The notes below the pieces were generated by a model. It saw only the letters and a list, made by a program, of their open reading frames with translations. It was not told where the DNA came from and made no database searches. A stretch of 64,000 nt of DNA from Chryseobacterium indologenes (GTDB taxonomy: Bacteria; Bacteroidota; Bacteroidia; Flavobacteriales; Weeksellaceae). Of this stretch, positions 35,957-44,716 are shown piece after piece; position 1 is the first letter of the stretch, and the number at the start of each line of letters is the position of its first letter. The DNA lies in contig LAZY01000030.1 of assembly GCA_001013295.1 (NCBI GenBank), forward strand, positions 124,001 to 188,000, read 5' to 3'. The position numbers and the translations under genes are program-made.

Positions 35957-36154
35957 TGATTCAAAAATAATAATTAAAATGGGAATGATCAATAGTCCGT
36001 TACTAATGATGGAAATAAATACACTTATTGAGGTTTTTGCATTTTTAGCATTCATCGACAATCTAATACTTATTTTTTCTAAATTAAAACTACAGCACAG
36101 TGTATCAGCGCCCTGCGGAATTTATTACATTTGTTATGTATCAAAATAAGAAAC

Positions 36155-36448
36155 ATGAAAAAACTCATTGCTGCGGCATCATTCACTACCATTCTACTCG
36201 TTTCCTGTACCCCAAAAGCATCTACTGCAGCGGCTACTCCCGGAACTACCACATCTACTGCTGAACAGATTGCTCAAGGAAAAACAATTTTTGAAAGTTC
36301 TTGCGGAAGATGTCACAAGCTACCGGATCCGGCTTCTCACAACCCTGTACAGTGGGTAGGAATCATGAATGCAATGGCTCCTAAAGCAAAGCTTACGGAT
36401 GATCAGCACAAATGGGTTTATGATTATATTGTTTCTGCGAAGAAATAA
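36155..36448 (+). CDS. c-type cytochrome lipoprotein, copy 1
   Basis: 97 residues from the ATG at 36155, giving the signal MKKLIAAASFTTILLVSC with the lipobox cysteine at 18. A Thr/Ala-rich linker precedes a single heme-binding CGRCHK (CxxCH). NAMAPKAKLTDDQHKWVYDY carries the probable distal Met ligand. It is a small electron carrier tethered to the membrane. It is followed 18 bases later by a paralogue with the same layout. Confidence 0.9.
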   Translation: MKKLIAAASFTTILLVSCTPKASTAAATPGTTTSTAEQIAQGKTIFESSCGRCHKLPDPASHNPVQWVGIMNAMAPKAKLTDDQHKWVYDYIVSAKK

Positions 36449-36466
36449 TCATCAAACAACAAAAAT

Positions 36467-36760
36467 ATGGGTATGAAAAAATTAATCTTAAGCGGTATTG
36501 CAGCATCAGCATTTCTGGTGTCTTGCGGACCAAAGAGTGTGGCAGTAACCGGGCCTAAGTATACCTCATCTGAGCAGCTGGCCCAGGGAAAAACGATTTT
36601 TGAAAACGCCTGCGCAAAATGTCATAAGCTCCCAGAGCCTACGAAACATGATGACAAAGGATGGATCAACACTTTGAGCAGAATGGCTCCTAAGGCTAAA
36701 CTTAGTGACGACCAACACCAAATGGTTTATGATTATCTGATCTCTGTTAATAAAAAATAG
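36467..36760 (+). CDS. c-type cytochrome lipoprotein, copy 2
   Basis: 97 residues; a lipoprotein signal (LSGIAASAFLVSC) and one CAKCHK heme site. The C-terminal part (SRMAPKAKLSDDQHQMVYDY) is nearly the same as in copy 1, while the linkers differ, so this is a tandem duplication. Either the ATG at 36467 or the one at 36473 (MKKL) could be used. Probably co-transcribed with copy 1 and closed by the long palindrome at 36795. The redox partner is unknown. Confidence 0.9.
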   Translation: MGMKKLILSGIAASAFLVSCGPKSVAVTGPKYTSSEQLAQGKTIFENACAKCHKLPEPTKHDDKGWINTLSRMAPKAKLSDDQHQMVYDYLISVNKK

Positions 36761-36794
36761 AGACTCCTCAGAATTAAAAATATTAAATTCTTTT

Positions 36795-36841
36795 GCCACG
36801 AATGCACGAATGGTTTTATTAGTGCATTCGTGGCTTTTTTT
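36795..36841. terminator. long-palindrome terminator (GCCACGAATGCAC type)
   Basis: GCCACGAATGCAC (36795-36807) and GTGCATTCGTGGC (36822-36834) form a perfect 13-bp stem with a 14-base loop, then TTTTTTT. The left arm continues GAATGG, so ACGAATG is partly repeated in the loop. From memory, this motif recurs in intergenic regions of flavobacterial genomes and may be a REP-like element acting as a terminator. Confidence 0.85.
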
Positions 36842-36876
36842 GATATGATAATGAAGACTTATTTAAAACCAAAAAA

Positions 36877-37404
36877 ATGTCTGTGAATTTTAAACATTTA
36901 GTACTCTTTTTCATGTACTTTTCCTGCATTTCCTGCCAGAATAAAGAAAAAAGAATTCAGCTAGGCAAAGAGTTAATCTCAGAAAATTTACCTGTACTGT
37001 TAGATGGTTTAGGCTACTTCAAAATAGCAGAGGAAACCTTAACGGCGAGTGTTTATCAATATGTGGGAAGAATGGACCCGGATCAGGAAACGGTTATAGA
37101 AAAATTCCAGGACAAGTTTCATTTAAGGAATCAGGAAATATTTGACCGTGTAATAAAGCTGGAAAATGTTCCAAAGAAAATTGATGATTATCCCATTTTT
37201 ATAAAAACCGATTATGGTGCTCAAAAACAGAGGAATGTAATAGAAGTTGTATTGGGCAACCTGATTATCAGTAAAGACAATCAGTATGCGGCCATTGAAG
37301 TTATTAAGTCTTTAGGTATCGGAGCCAAATTTGAAATCTATTATTTCAAACAGGTAAATGGTAAATGGGTACCTGACGGGAATGAAGTTATAGCATTAGG
37401 CTAA
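36877..37404 (+). CDS. hypothetical lipoprotein
   Basis: 175 residues with a lipoprotein signal ending CISC (cysteine at about 20), followed by a lysine-rich start QNKEKRIQLGKELI. The rest is a mixed alpha/beta domain ending YYFKQVNGKWVPDGNEVIAL, which resembles the SnoaL/NTF2-like habit of closing strands with KW, but I would not assign it. It has its own terminators on both sides and no informative neighbour. Confidence 0.7.
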   Translation: MSVNFKHLVLFFMYFSCISCQNKEKRIQLGKELISENLPVLLDGLGYFKIAEETLTASVYQYVGRMDPDQETVIEKFQDKFHLRNQEIFDRVIKLENVPKKIDDYPIFIKTDYGAQKQRNVIEVVLGNLIISKDNQYAAIEVIKSLGIGAKFEIYYFKQVNGKWVPDGNEVIALG

Positions 37405-37437
37405 GATCTCATTCATGATAAAATCATTATAAAAAGA

Positions 37438-37472
37438 GCGGCCTCTTATCCTTGGATAAGAGGCCGCTTTTA
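37438..37472. terminator. bidirectional terminator
   Basis: GCGGCCTCTTATCC / GGATAAGAGGCCGC forms a 14-bp stem with a two-base TT centre, followed by TTTTATTT; the other side has AAAAAGA. It lies between convergent genes. Confidence 0.93.
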
Positions 37473-37495
37473 TTTCTATAAGGATCTGTAGAAGC

Positions 37496-40057
37496 TTATC
37501 TTACAATCAGTTTTTCTACCTGGGTCTTATCTCCCTGCTGAATATGAACCATATAAACTCCTTTCTGGAAGCTTTTTGTAGAAATAGCTTTTCTGGAAGC
37601 GGATTCTCTTGAGTCGGAGAATATGAGTTTTCCGGACATATCAAACATTCTGATCTTCACTTCTTTTGATGATTTGTCTATATTCCCAACAAAAAACTCA
37701 TCATAAGTAGGATTAGGAAAGACAATGAATTTCTGATCTTCTGCTTTCACCTCCTGAGTGGCTAGTGAAGTATTACACTCCTGTGGTACGGTAAAGTCTT
37801 CTACCTGGTCATTGGCTACATTGCTGGCACCGGCAGAAGCATTTACTCCCAGTCCTCTTTTCGCGAAAGCATTCCAGATCATACATTTATCCTGGCCTGC
37901 ATTTCCAACTAAATCTGCTTTAAGAATAGCGTCTCTGCCATCTATAAAAGAAGGATTACAGGATTGTAATTTCAATCCATCCATTACAATTTGCAGAACT
38001 TTTGCGTTCCCTGAGGTTGAGCTTGCCAATACATCACTGTTATAGCCATATTTCTCAATATACTTCCAAGTAAGATCCCACAACATTGTTGCCCAGATAA
38101 ATCCTATGGCATGCGGACCGGAAACGGTGTTGGTTCTCACATAAGTATAGTCGTTAACCTGAAAATCCGGAGAATACTTTTTTGGTCTGATACCGTCACC
38201 TGTAATCGGCTGATTGCTGGTATAAGTACCAATTCCTCTTGCCAAAGCGGATGTATCTCCAGGTTTTGTGGTAAGCATTAAAGCAAAGAAATCAGACCAT
38301 CCTTCGCCCATCTGTTCTGCATTCTGAAGACAGTTATATCCCTGCCCTGTCAGTCTGTTTGAAATACCATGTCCATATTCGTGAGCAACAATACCGTTAT
38401 CCAGACTTGAGTGTTTAAAGCCGTTATAATCAAATTGCAGAGAAACATTTACGGTTGCCCCTCCATTCATTTCATTTACCAGATATTCCCCTTCAGCTTT
38501 CCCCATCATGATAGAAGGGATATTGATTCCGGTTACGGCATCATCTTTCCCCATTGTAATTGGAGTTGCATTCACCGGATCATAGATAATAGCCCCTATT
38601 GCTCCGGCTACCTGCATGTTTTTGACTTTGGTTGCAAAGCTACATGTTCCTCTTTGTGCCACACCTATCTTTCCTGTAAGGCTTCCTGCAGCCAGTCCGG
38701 AACAGGCAGCAATAGGGTTAGCAAGGGCGAGATCAGACGTCACGGCCTGCCCACCTAGCAACAGGGCCCCAAATCCTGCTCCACCCGTTATTACTTTGGG
38801 ACGGCTTACAATTGAAGCCGGTGCATTATACTGATACCTTATCACAAAATCATCCGGAGTCTGTACCCTATCCCAAAGATACATCTGCATTCTCGGCGCT
38901 GCAAGATAAGTCGTCCCATTGATGACCGTTTCATATCCTGGGTTAAAATTTGCATTATTCAATCCACTTCCGTCAAAAGCCTCTGCTCTTACGGCATCTC
39001 CTTGCATCCCTCCTCTTCCGAAGTTATTGGTCTGATAATTTCTGGCCGATTCTGTAAACCCAAATTTATAGAATATATCATGCATTTTATTATTCATATA
39101 AAACAGATTGGTGATCGCCGCATCTCTATACGTAAGAGGGTTATCATATCTTCCGTCAGCAAAAGGGAAATTGAAAGAAAGACCGCTTCCCCCGTCCGGA
39201 GAATATCCGGGATTGTTGGTATTATCCTGATCTGAATAGGCATATACATTATTCCCTCTTGTATTGGTGTAATTATTAGTTCCGTCAGAATGCCAGCCTT
39301 CGGGAGACGCAGTCAGATCCCAGGGATTACTGATGACAGATCGGGACCCGAATGTAGGAGCTTCTACCGGTAGTGGGAAAACATTATAAGAGGCATTGGT
39401 AGGAGCGAATAAATGATTCTGTACTATTTTATTTTCATTGTGATTAATGTTTACCGACTGCTGCTCAGTTGCAGAATCATGAGAATGAGAGGTATTCCCA
39501 AAATCACAGTTAAGGGTCATATTGCTTTTACTCAATATCTCTCCACTGGACGCATCAGCAATCAGATGCCATACATTTGAAGAATTTTTATCTGAAACAA
39601 ATAGTTCTTTGGCAAGAATATAGATTCCATTTTTTTCAAAATAGACATCAGGTAGATAATTTATATCTTTAATATCCTGCAACCCTAATTTTTGCTTAAG
39701 AACATCTTCCGGAAATTTATCCTGGGATTTTTTCTGCTGGGCTACAATAATATTCCTTCCAAACTCATTTTCTTCTGAGATGACCTGCCCATCTTTAATC
39801 AGCACTTTCCCCAAGGCATTATAAACCCTCAATCCATCATAAGTCTGCTGTACATTGACAATATTTGCACCCAGACTTCTTGAAATGTCTTCATTTAAAA
39901 CAATAACACCCACTTTATCATTGGTATTATTTCTCTGATTTAATTTTCCATTTTTCTGATAATAATCCTGAATAAGCTTTGCGGAGCTTTGCCCATTCAT
40001 TTTCCCAAAACAAAAAAATACAGCCACAGAGATTGGCAATAATAGTTTTCTATTCAT
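37496..40057 (-). CDS. secreted M36 (fungalysin-type) metallopeptidase with T9SS sorting domain, copy 1
   Basis: 853 residues. Order: signal peptide (ISVAVFFCFGKMNGQ), FTP-like propeptide (to about residue 215), catalytic domain, a protease-associated (PA) insert (TGKIGVAQRGTCSFATKVKN), the zinc site HEYGHGISNRL with the downstream Glu in GEGWSDFFALML, and a T9SS type A C-terminal domain (FIVFPNPTYDEFFVGN to VEKLIVR). It is exported by the type IX system as an extracellular broad-specificity protease. The adjacent gene at 40260 is a paralogue; their C-terminal coding regions are nearly identical while the rest has diverged. Confidence 0.95.
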   Translation of the reverse strand: MNRKLLLPISVAVFFCFGKMNGQSSAKLIQDYYQKNGKLNQRNNTNDKVGVIVLNEDISRSLGANIVNVQQTYDGLRVYNALGKVLIKDGQVISEENEFGRNIIVAQQKKSQDKFPEDVLKQKLGLQDIKDINYLPDVYFEKNGIYILAKELFVSDKNSSNVWHLIADASSGEILSKSNMTLNCDFGNTSHSHDSATEQQSVNINHNENKIVQNHLFAPTNASYNVFPLPVEAPTFGSRSVISNPWDLTASPEGWHSDGTNNYTNTRGNNVYAYSDQDNTNNPGYSPDGGSGLSFNFPFADGRYDNPLTYRDAAITNLFYMNNKMHDIFYKFGFTESARNYQTNNFGRGGMQGDAVRAEAFDGSGLNNANFNPGYETVINGTTYLAAPRMQMYLWDRVQTPDDFVIRYQYNAPASIVSRPKVITGGAGFGALLLGGQAVTSDLALANPIAACSGLAAGSLTGKIGVAQRGTCSFATKVKNMQVAGAIGAIIYDPVNATPITMGKDDAVTGINIPSIMMGKAEGEYLVNEMNGGATVNVSLQFDYNGFKHSSLDNGIVAHEYGHGISNRLTGQGYNCLQNAEQMGEGWSDFFALMLTTKPGDTSALARGIGTYTSNQPITGDGIRPKKYSPDFQVNDYTYVRTNTVSGPHAIGFIWATMLWDLTWKYIEKYGYNSDVLASSTSGNAKVLQIVMDGLKLQSCNPSFIDGRDAILKADLVGNAGQDKCMIWNAFAKRGLGVNASAGASNVANDQVEDFTVPQECNTSLATQEVKAEDQKFIVFPNPTYDEFFVGNIDKSSKEVKIRMFDMSGKLIFSDSRESASRKAISTKSFQKGVYMVHIQQGDKTQVEKLIVR

Positions 40058-40259
40058 ATTCTACTTTTTAACTCCCGAAATTATAAATTATTAACATTAA
40101 AAACACGAAATAACTGTTAAAACAAAAACAAAACACCAGTTTAATAAAATTATTCGTTTTTAATTTTTAAAATTTAATGAATATCGATTATTTAATGAAT
40201 AAATTTAACCATAAGCTCGAAAACCATTATATTTCCTCAATTTCTCAACAAGTCATTAT

Positions 40260-42797
40260 TTATCTTACAATAAGTTTTTCAATCTGAGCATGATCTCCCT
40301 GGCTGATATGGACCATATAAATCCCTTTCTGGAAGCTTTTTGTAGAAATAGCTTTTCGGGAAGTTGATTCTCTGGAGTCAGAGAACACCTGTTTTCCGTA
40401 TATATCAAATATTCTGATCTTCACTTCTTTTGATGATTTGTCTATATTCCCAACAAAAAACTCATCATAAGTAGGATTAGGAAAGACAATGAATTTCTGG
40501 TCTTCTGCTTTAACCTCCTGAGTGGCTAGTGAAGTATTACACTCCTGTGGTACGGTGAAGTCTTCTACCTGGTCATTGGCTACATTGCTGGCACCGGCAG
40601 AAGCATTTACACCTAGTCCTCTTTTAGCGAAAGCATTCCAGATCATACATTTATCCTGGCCTGAATTTCCTATCGAATCCGCCTGAAGTATGGCGTCTCT
40701 TCCATCTATAAAGGAAGGATTACAGGGCTGCAACTTCAGTCCGTCCATTACCATTTGTAATACTCGTGCATTTCCTGATACTGAGCTTGCCAATACATCA
40801 TTGTTATAGCCATATTTTTCTATATACTTCCAGGTAAGATCCCATAGCATAGTCGCCCAGATAAAGCCTATCTCATGAGCATTGAACGCCTCATTAGTTT
40901 TTGCATACGTATAACTGTTTATATTAAAATCCGGAGAATATTTTGTAAATCTGATCCCTGCACCAGTAATCGGCTCCCCATTCATATAAGTTCCTATTCC
41001 CCGTGCTAATGAAGACGTATCTCCAGGTCTTGTTGTAAGGATTAAAGCAAAGTAATCTGACCATCCTTCTCCCATCTGCTCAGCAGAATTAAGACAATTA
41101 TAACCCTGTCCCGTCAATCTGTCTGAAATACCATGTCCATATTCATGAGTAACAATTCCGTTATCTAAACTTGAGTGCTTAAAACCTTTATAATCAAAAT
41201 TTAACGTTGCATTCACGGTTGTTCCCGCTTTAAGTTGATTTACGAGATATTCTCCTTCCACTTTTCCCATCATAATAGAAGGAATACTTATAGGCCCTAC
41301 TGTATCATCTGCAACCATTGTAAAGGGAATAGTACTTACAGGATTATGAATAATAGCTCCAATAGCTCCTGCCTCTTCCATTCTTTTTACTTTACTGGCA
41401 TAGCTGCATATTCCTCTTTTTGCAACCCCTATTTTACCCGCCATACTTCCTGGCACCAGAGCAGTACATGCTTCTTCCGGTGTAGCTAGCATCAGATTTC
41501 CCGTCACAGTCTGCCCGTCCAGTAACAGGTTCCCGAAACTGGCTCCTGCTGTTATAGCCTTAGGTCTACCCGCCATGGATGCAGGAGAGTTATACTGATA
41601 CCTTACAATAGGATCATTAACATTTTCAATTCTGTCCCAAATGTACATTTGCATTCTTGGCGGCTCAAGAAAAGGAGTTCCATTCAGAACCATTTCGTAT
41701 CCTGAACTAAAGTTTGCATTATTCAATCCACTTCCATCAAAAGCTTCTGCTTTTACTGCGTCTCCACCTATTCCTCCTTTTCCAAAATTATTGGTTTGAA
41801 AGTTTCTTGCTGTTTCTGTAAAACCAAATTGATAAAAGATGTCATGCAGCTTGTTATTCATATAAAACAGATTGGTAATGGCTGCATCTTTATAAGTCAT
41901 AGGATTATCATATTTCCCATCTGCAAAAGGAAAATCAAAATTCAAGCTGCTTCCGCCATCGGGAGAATATCCTGGATTATTGGTATTATCCTGATCTGAG
42001 TAAGCATGTACATTATTACCCTGAGTATAGGTATAATGATTGATTCCATCAGAATGCCACCCTTCAGGAGAAGCTGTCAGATCCCAGGGATTACTAATGA
42101 CTGAACGGGAGCCAAATGTGGGAGCTTCCAGCGGCAGTGCAAAAACATTATATGAAGCACCGGAAGGTTGAATCTTCTTCATTCCAGCGGCTGATACCTG
42201 TACATCTTTCATCTCTAATCGGTATGAAGACAGATGTCCGAAATCACAACGATGGGTCTGATTGATTTTCTGCAGAATTTCTCCAGAACCTGCATCTGCA
42301 ACAACATGCCAAATGTCTGAAGAATTTTTATCAGTTACGATTAATTCCTTAGCATGAACATATACTCCATTCTTTTCAAAGTATATGTCAGGTAGGTAAT
42401 TTACCCTTATTTCTTTAAGTTTAAGTTGCTGCTTAAAGATGTCTTCTGAAAATCTACTCTGAGAAATTTTATTCTCAATAATAATACTATTTCTATTAAA
42501 GTTATTTTTTTCAGAAAGGATCTGTTCTCCTTTTATGAGTACTTTTCCCAACGCATTGGAGATCCTCAGCCCATTATAAGTTTGCTGCACATCAACAATA
42601 TCTATTCCCAGGCTTTTTGACTGGTCCTTATTTAAAACAATAATTTCTATTTTATTGCTTGAATTCGCCTTTTGTACCAGCCATCCTTTCTTCTGATAAT
42701 ATTCATTAATAAGGCGCTCCGTACTTTGTGCTCTGACACTACATATAGAAAAAAATGTAGTCGAAACTAAAGATAATACGTATAGTTTTTTATTCAT
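40260..42797 (-). CDS. secreted M36 (fungalysin-type) metallopeptidase with T9SS sorting domain, copy 2
   Basis: 845 residues with the same order as copy 1: signal peptide (LVSTTFFSICSVRAQ), FTP-like propeptide, catalytic domain with a PA insert, zinc motif HEYGHGISDRL, GEGWSDYFALIL, and T9SS sorting domain. The propeptide is clearly diverged from copy 1, the catalytic core less so, and the stretch from GLGVNASAGASN to DKSSKEVKIR is identical in protein. It lies 202 bases upstream of copy 1 in the same direction; the gap is AT-rich with no clear terminator, so each may have its own promoter or be read through. The two may differ in substrate. Confidence 0.95.
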   Translation of the reverse strand: MNKKLYVLSLVSTTFFSICSVRAQSTERLINEYYQKKGWLVQKANSSNKIEIIVLNKDQSKSLGIDIVDVQQTYNGLRISNALGKVLIKGEQILSEKNNFNRNSIIIENKISQSRFSEDIFKQQLKLKEIRVNYLPDIYFEKNGVYVHAKELIVTDKNSSDIWHVVADAGSGEILQKINQTHRCDFGHLSSYRLEMKDVQVSAAGMKKIQPSGASYNVFALPLEAPTFGSRSVISNPWDLTASPEGWHSDGINHYTYTQGNNVHAYSDQDNTNNPGYSPDGGSSLNFDFPFADGKYDNPMTYKDAAITNLFYMNNKLHDIFYQFGFTETARNFQTNNFGKGGIGGDAVKAEAFDGSGLNNANFSSGYEMVLNGTPFLEPPRMQMYIWDRIENVNDPIVRYQYNSPASMAGRPKAITAGASFGNLLLDGQTVTGNLMLATPEEACTALVPGSMAGKIGVAKRGICSYASKVKRMEEAGAIGAIIHNPVSTIPFTMVADDTVGPISIPSIMMGKVEGEYLVNQLKAGTTVNATLNFDYKGFKHSSLDNGIVTHEYGHGISDRLTGQGYNCLNSAEQMGEGWSDYFALILTTRPGDTSSLARGIGTYMNGEPITGAGIRFTKYSPDFNINSYTYAKTNEAFNAHEIGFIWATMLWDLTWKYIEKYGYNNDVLASSVSGNARVLQMVMDGLKLQPCNPSFIDGRDAILQADSIGNSGQDKCMIWNAFAKRGLGVNASAGASNVANDQVEDFTVPQECNTSLATQEVKAEDQKFIVFPNPTYDEFFVGNIDKSSKEVKIRIFDIYGKQVFSDSRESTSRKAISTKSFQKGIYMVHISQGDHAQIEKLIVR

Positions 42798-42866
42798 GGG
42801 ATAGTTTTGTTAATAAAAATACGAATTATATACTGTATTACAGAGTGTTATCATATTTTATATCAA

Positions 42867-42895
42867 AAAAAGGAGACTTATGCGGTCTCCTTTTT
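42867..42895 (-). terminator. terminator of the RtcB-PrfH operon
   Basis: AAAAAGGAGAC / GTCTCCTTTTT is an 11-bp stem with a 7-base loop. The last codons and stop of the TPR gene lie inside it. On the minus strand it is followed by TTTGATA. Confidence 0.85.
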
Positions 42896-43399
42896 CTTTT
42901 TTGTTTTTTTCTTTGGCTTTTTAGGCATTTTTGCTTTGATGAATTTTTCTCTGCTTTTCAGGGCGTCGATCATGCATTGATCATAAGCAAGGGTTTTAGC
43001 CTTCTTTAAAGGTTCTAATGCTTTTTTATACTCAAGTCTGATCTCAAAAAGCAGAGATTGCTGAATAAGAATTCTACATTTATCAATTCCCTTTATTTTC
43101 AGAGCATACTCAATCAGCTTTTCTGCTTCTTCCAGATCTTCGTTATCCAGAAGGCATTTGATGTAATATTGCGGAACACTCAGGTTAGTCATATTACACT
43201 GCATTGCCTCTTCAAAGTAGAGCTTGGCCTTTTCATAATCTGTCAGCATCTCGCTGTAGATCCTTCCCATCAGGCAAAGGCTGTCTGCATCTTCCGGATC
43301 GTAAGACAAAGCATAATTGAGCGCTTCCAGGCAGTCTGGAAGGCTATATGGATAATTGTCCAAAGCCTCGAAATAATATTTACTTTTAGTTAAGGTCAT
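42878..43399 (-). CDS. TPR-repeat protein of the RtcB-PrfH operon
   Basis: 173 residues, all helical. Tetratricopeptide-like repeats can be read from LEALNYALSYDPEDADSLCL onwards (YEKAKLYFEEAMQCN, LEEAEKLIEYALKIK, YKKALEPLKKAKTL). The C-terminal 17 residues are almost all lysine and proline (KMPKKPKKKTKKKKE), which suggests RNA or ribosome binding. The start overlaps prfH by 14 bases, so it is translated with it. No signal peptide; it should act in the cytoplasm. Proposed role: an adaptor bringing repair factors to ribosomes. This is inference. Confidence 0.75.
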   Translation of the reverse strand: MTLTKSKYYFEALDNYPYSLPDCLEALNYALSYDPEDADSLCLMGRIYSEMLTDYEKAKLYFEEAMQCNMTNLSVPQYYIKCLLDNEDLEEAEKLIEYALKIKGIDKCRILIQQSLLFEIRLEYKKALEPLKKAKTLAYDQCMIDALKSREKFIKAKMPKKPKKKTKKKKETA

Positions 43400-44084
43400 T
43401 TTGATAGTTTTTTAATTCATTTTTCAAATCATTCCTCTGTTTTTTGAATGACCTGTCCACATAATTCTTTTTAAAATCAGATCCTGAAAAGGTGCGGACA
43501 GCATTCCCACGCTGCACCTGCAGGTGATGATTCCATGTTTCTTTCGTCTTCTTTTCCAGCTTCCGGATATAGACTGACATTACTTTCTCTTTCAGCCTCA
43601 TGACCGAAAGCCTTTTATTCTCCAGCTGAGAACGTGAATCCTGTACGAATACCGATTCTCCTGTCGGAAAGTGGGTAGCCCGAACGGCCGTATTGACTTT
43701 GTTTACATTTTGTCCGCCACTTCCCTGACTTCTGACCGCCTGAAATCTTATATCTTTCTCGTTGAAATCAATCTTTTCAGGATTTTCTAATTCAAAAACA
43801 CCAATAAACCAGTTGCTTCTTTTATGCAGTTTCCTGAATGTGCTTTTTCCTTCCCAGCAGATACTTCCCAGCCAGTTTTCCAAAAATTCTGTTATTTGCT
43901 TTCCTTTAAAAAGCAGGGTAACGGATTTCAGGGTTAGATTTTCATCCCCGCTTTCACGATGAATGATCTCATATTCTATATTGTTTTGTGTTGCCTCTTC
44001 AAGAAAGGTTTTTAAAACCTTAGCCACTACCCACTGGCATTCCAAAGGTCCTCTTCCTGAAGTGATCTGTATTAATTTTTCCAT
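43386..44084 (-). CDS. prfH: peptide chain release factor homologue PrfH
   Basis: 232 residues, much shorter than RF1/RF2. The opening IQITSGRGPLECQWVVAKVL is the PrfH hallmark. The catalytic domain has the GGQ loop in [20 protein letters not shown]. The codon-recognition domain that reads stop codons is reduced, so it should not decode normally. From published work, PrfH with its partner RtcB2 rescues ribosomes whose 16S rRNA decoding centre was cut by a ribotoxin: PrfH releases the peptide so RtcB can reseal the rRNA. The presence of rtcB two genes upstream matches that system. Confidence 0.93.
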   Translation of the reverse strand: MEKLIQITSGRGPLECQWVVAKVLKTFLEEATQNNIEYEIIHRESGDENLTLKSVTLLFKGKQITEFLENWLGSICWEGKSTFRKLHKRSNWFIGVFELENPEKIDFNEKDIRFQAVRSQGSGGQNVNKVNTAVRATHFPTGESVFVQDSRSQLENKRLSVMRLKEKVMSVYIRKLEKKTKETWNHHLQVQRGNAVRTFSGSDFKKNYVDRSFKKQRNDLKNELKNYQNDLN

Positions 44085-44085
44085 G

Positions 44086-44631
44086 TTATATTGGCATTTT
44101 GTGTAATAAGGGATGTCCTACGGGATCTATTCCCTTCTGTAATAAATCTTTTGCAGCCATTACTGCCCAGCATTTGTCACTGGAATGAATATTTCTGTAA
44201 AATGAAAGCAGAACGTCAGGTTTTACTACAGTAAATCCGTTAACTTCAATGGTTTCAAGATCATTTCTTTCAAAAAAATCTATGGTAATTCTATGAAACT
44301 TATTGTTTTCCAGTTCTTCTGTTTTTTCGTACCTGCGAAAGTTTTCTTCACTCGGCAAGTGATCGTAGCGGGTCCAGACTTTCTGAAATCCTTCCTGCTG
44401 AAGAATCATAACAACTTCTGCTACATTTTCTTTTTTTACAAAAACATCAATATCCTTGTGGTCATGGGCATGTTTGTATTCTGTATGCCCTTTCTCTGAC
44501 ATAAAATGCCAGGCCCAGCCTCCTGATATAATGACTTTATCTTTTAATTTTTCTAATATTTGCAGCCCGAAACGGATTCTAAATTCCGGCCAGACTTCTC
44601 CGTATCTTTTTATATTGTGTGGTGCTCCCAT
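44086..44631 (-). CDS. nucleotidyltransferase-fold protein between rtcB and prfH
   Basis: 181 residues from the ATG at 44631 (MGAPHNIKRYGEVWPEFR); an ATG at 44673 would add 14 residues of low complexity. VIISGGWAWHF followed about 15 residues later by HKDIDVFVK fits the GG...DxD active site of polymerase-beta-type nucleotidyltransferases, and HRITIDFFER supplies a third carboxylate. The catalytic set therefore looks intact. It ends one base before prfH, so the two are coupled. Possible roles are nucleotide addition to a cleaved RNA 3' end or to a protein. Neither is shown. Confidence 0.75.
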   Translation of the reverse strand: MGAPHNIKRYGEVWPEFRIRFGLQILEKLKDKVIISGGWAWHFMSEKGHTEYKHAHDHKDIDVFVKKENVAEVVMILQQEGFQKVWTRYDHLPSEENFRRYEKTEELENNKFHRITIDFFERNDLETIEVNGFTVVKPDVLLSFYRNIHSSDKCWAVMAAKDLLQKGIDPVGHPLLHKMPI

Positions 44632-44716
44632 TGTTTTGTTTTTGTTACCAGTTGTGGGTTTACTGGTTATCAAGAGTGCAAAAACACAACTGACAACCAG
44701 GAAACTACAACAAAAC

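Noticed and set aside
35957..36061. Upstream extension of meaB with a hydrophobic stretch
   Set aside because: MeaB is a soluble cytoplasmic GTPase; the family starts near MKFSTEEL, and the extra part looks like non-coding AT-rich sequence.
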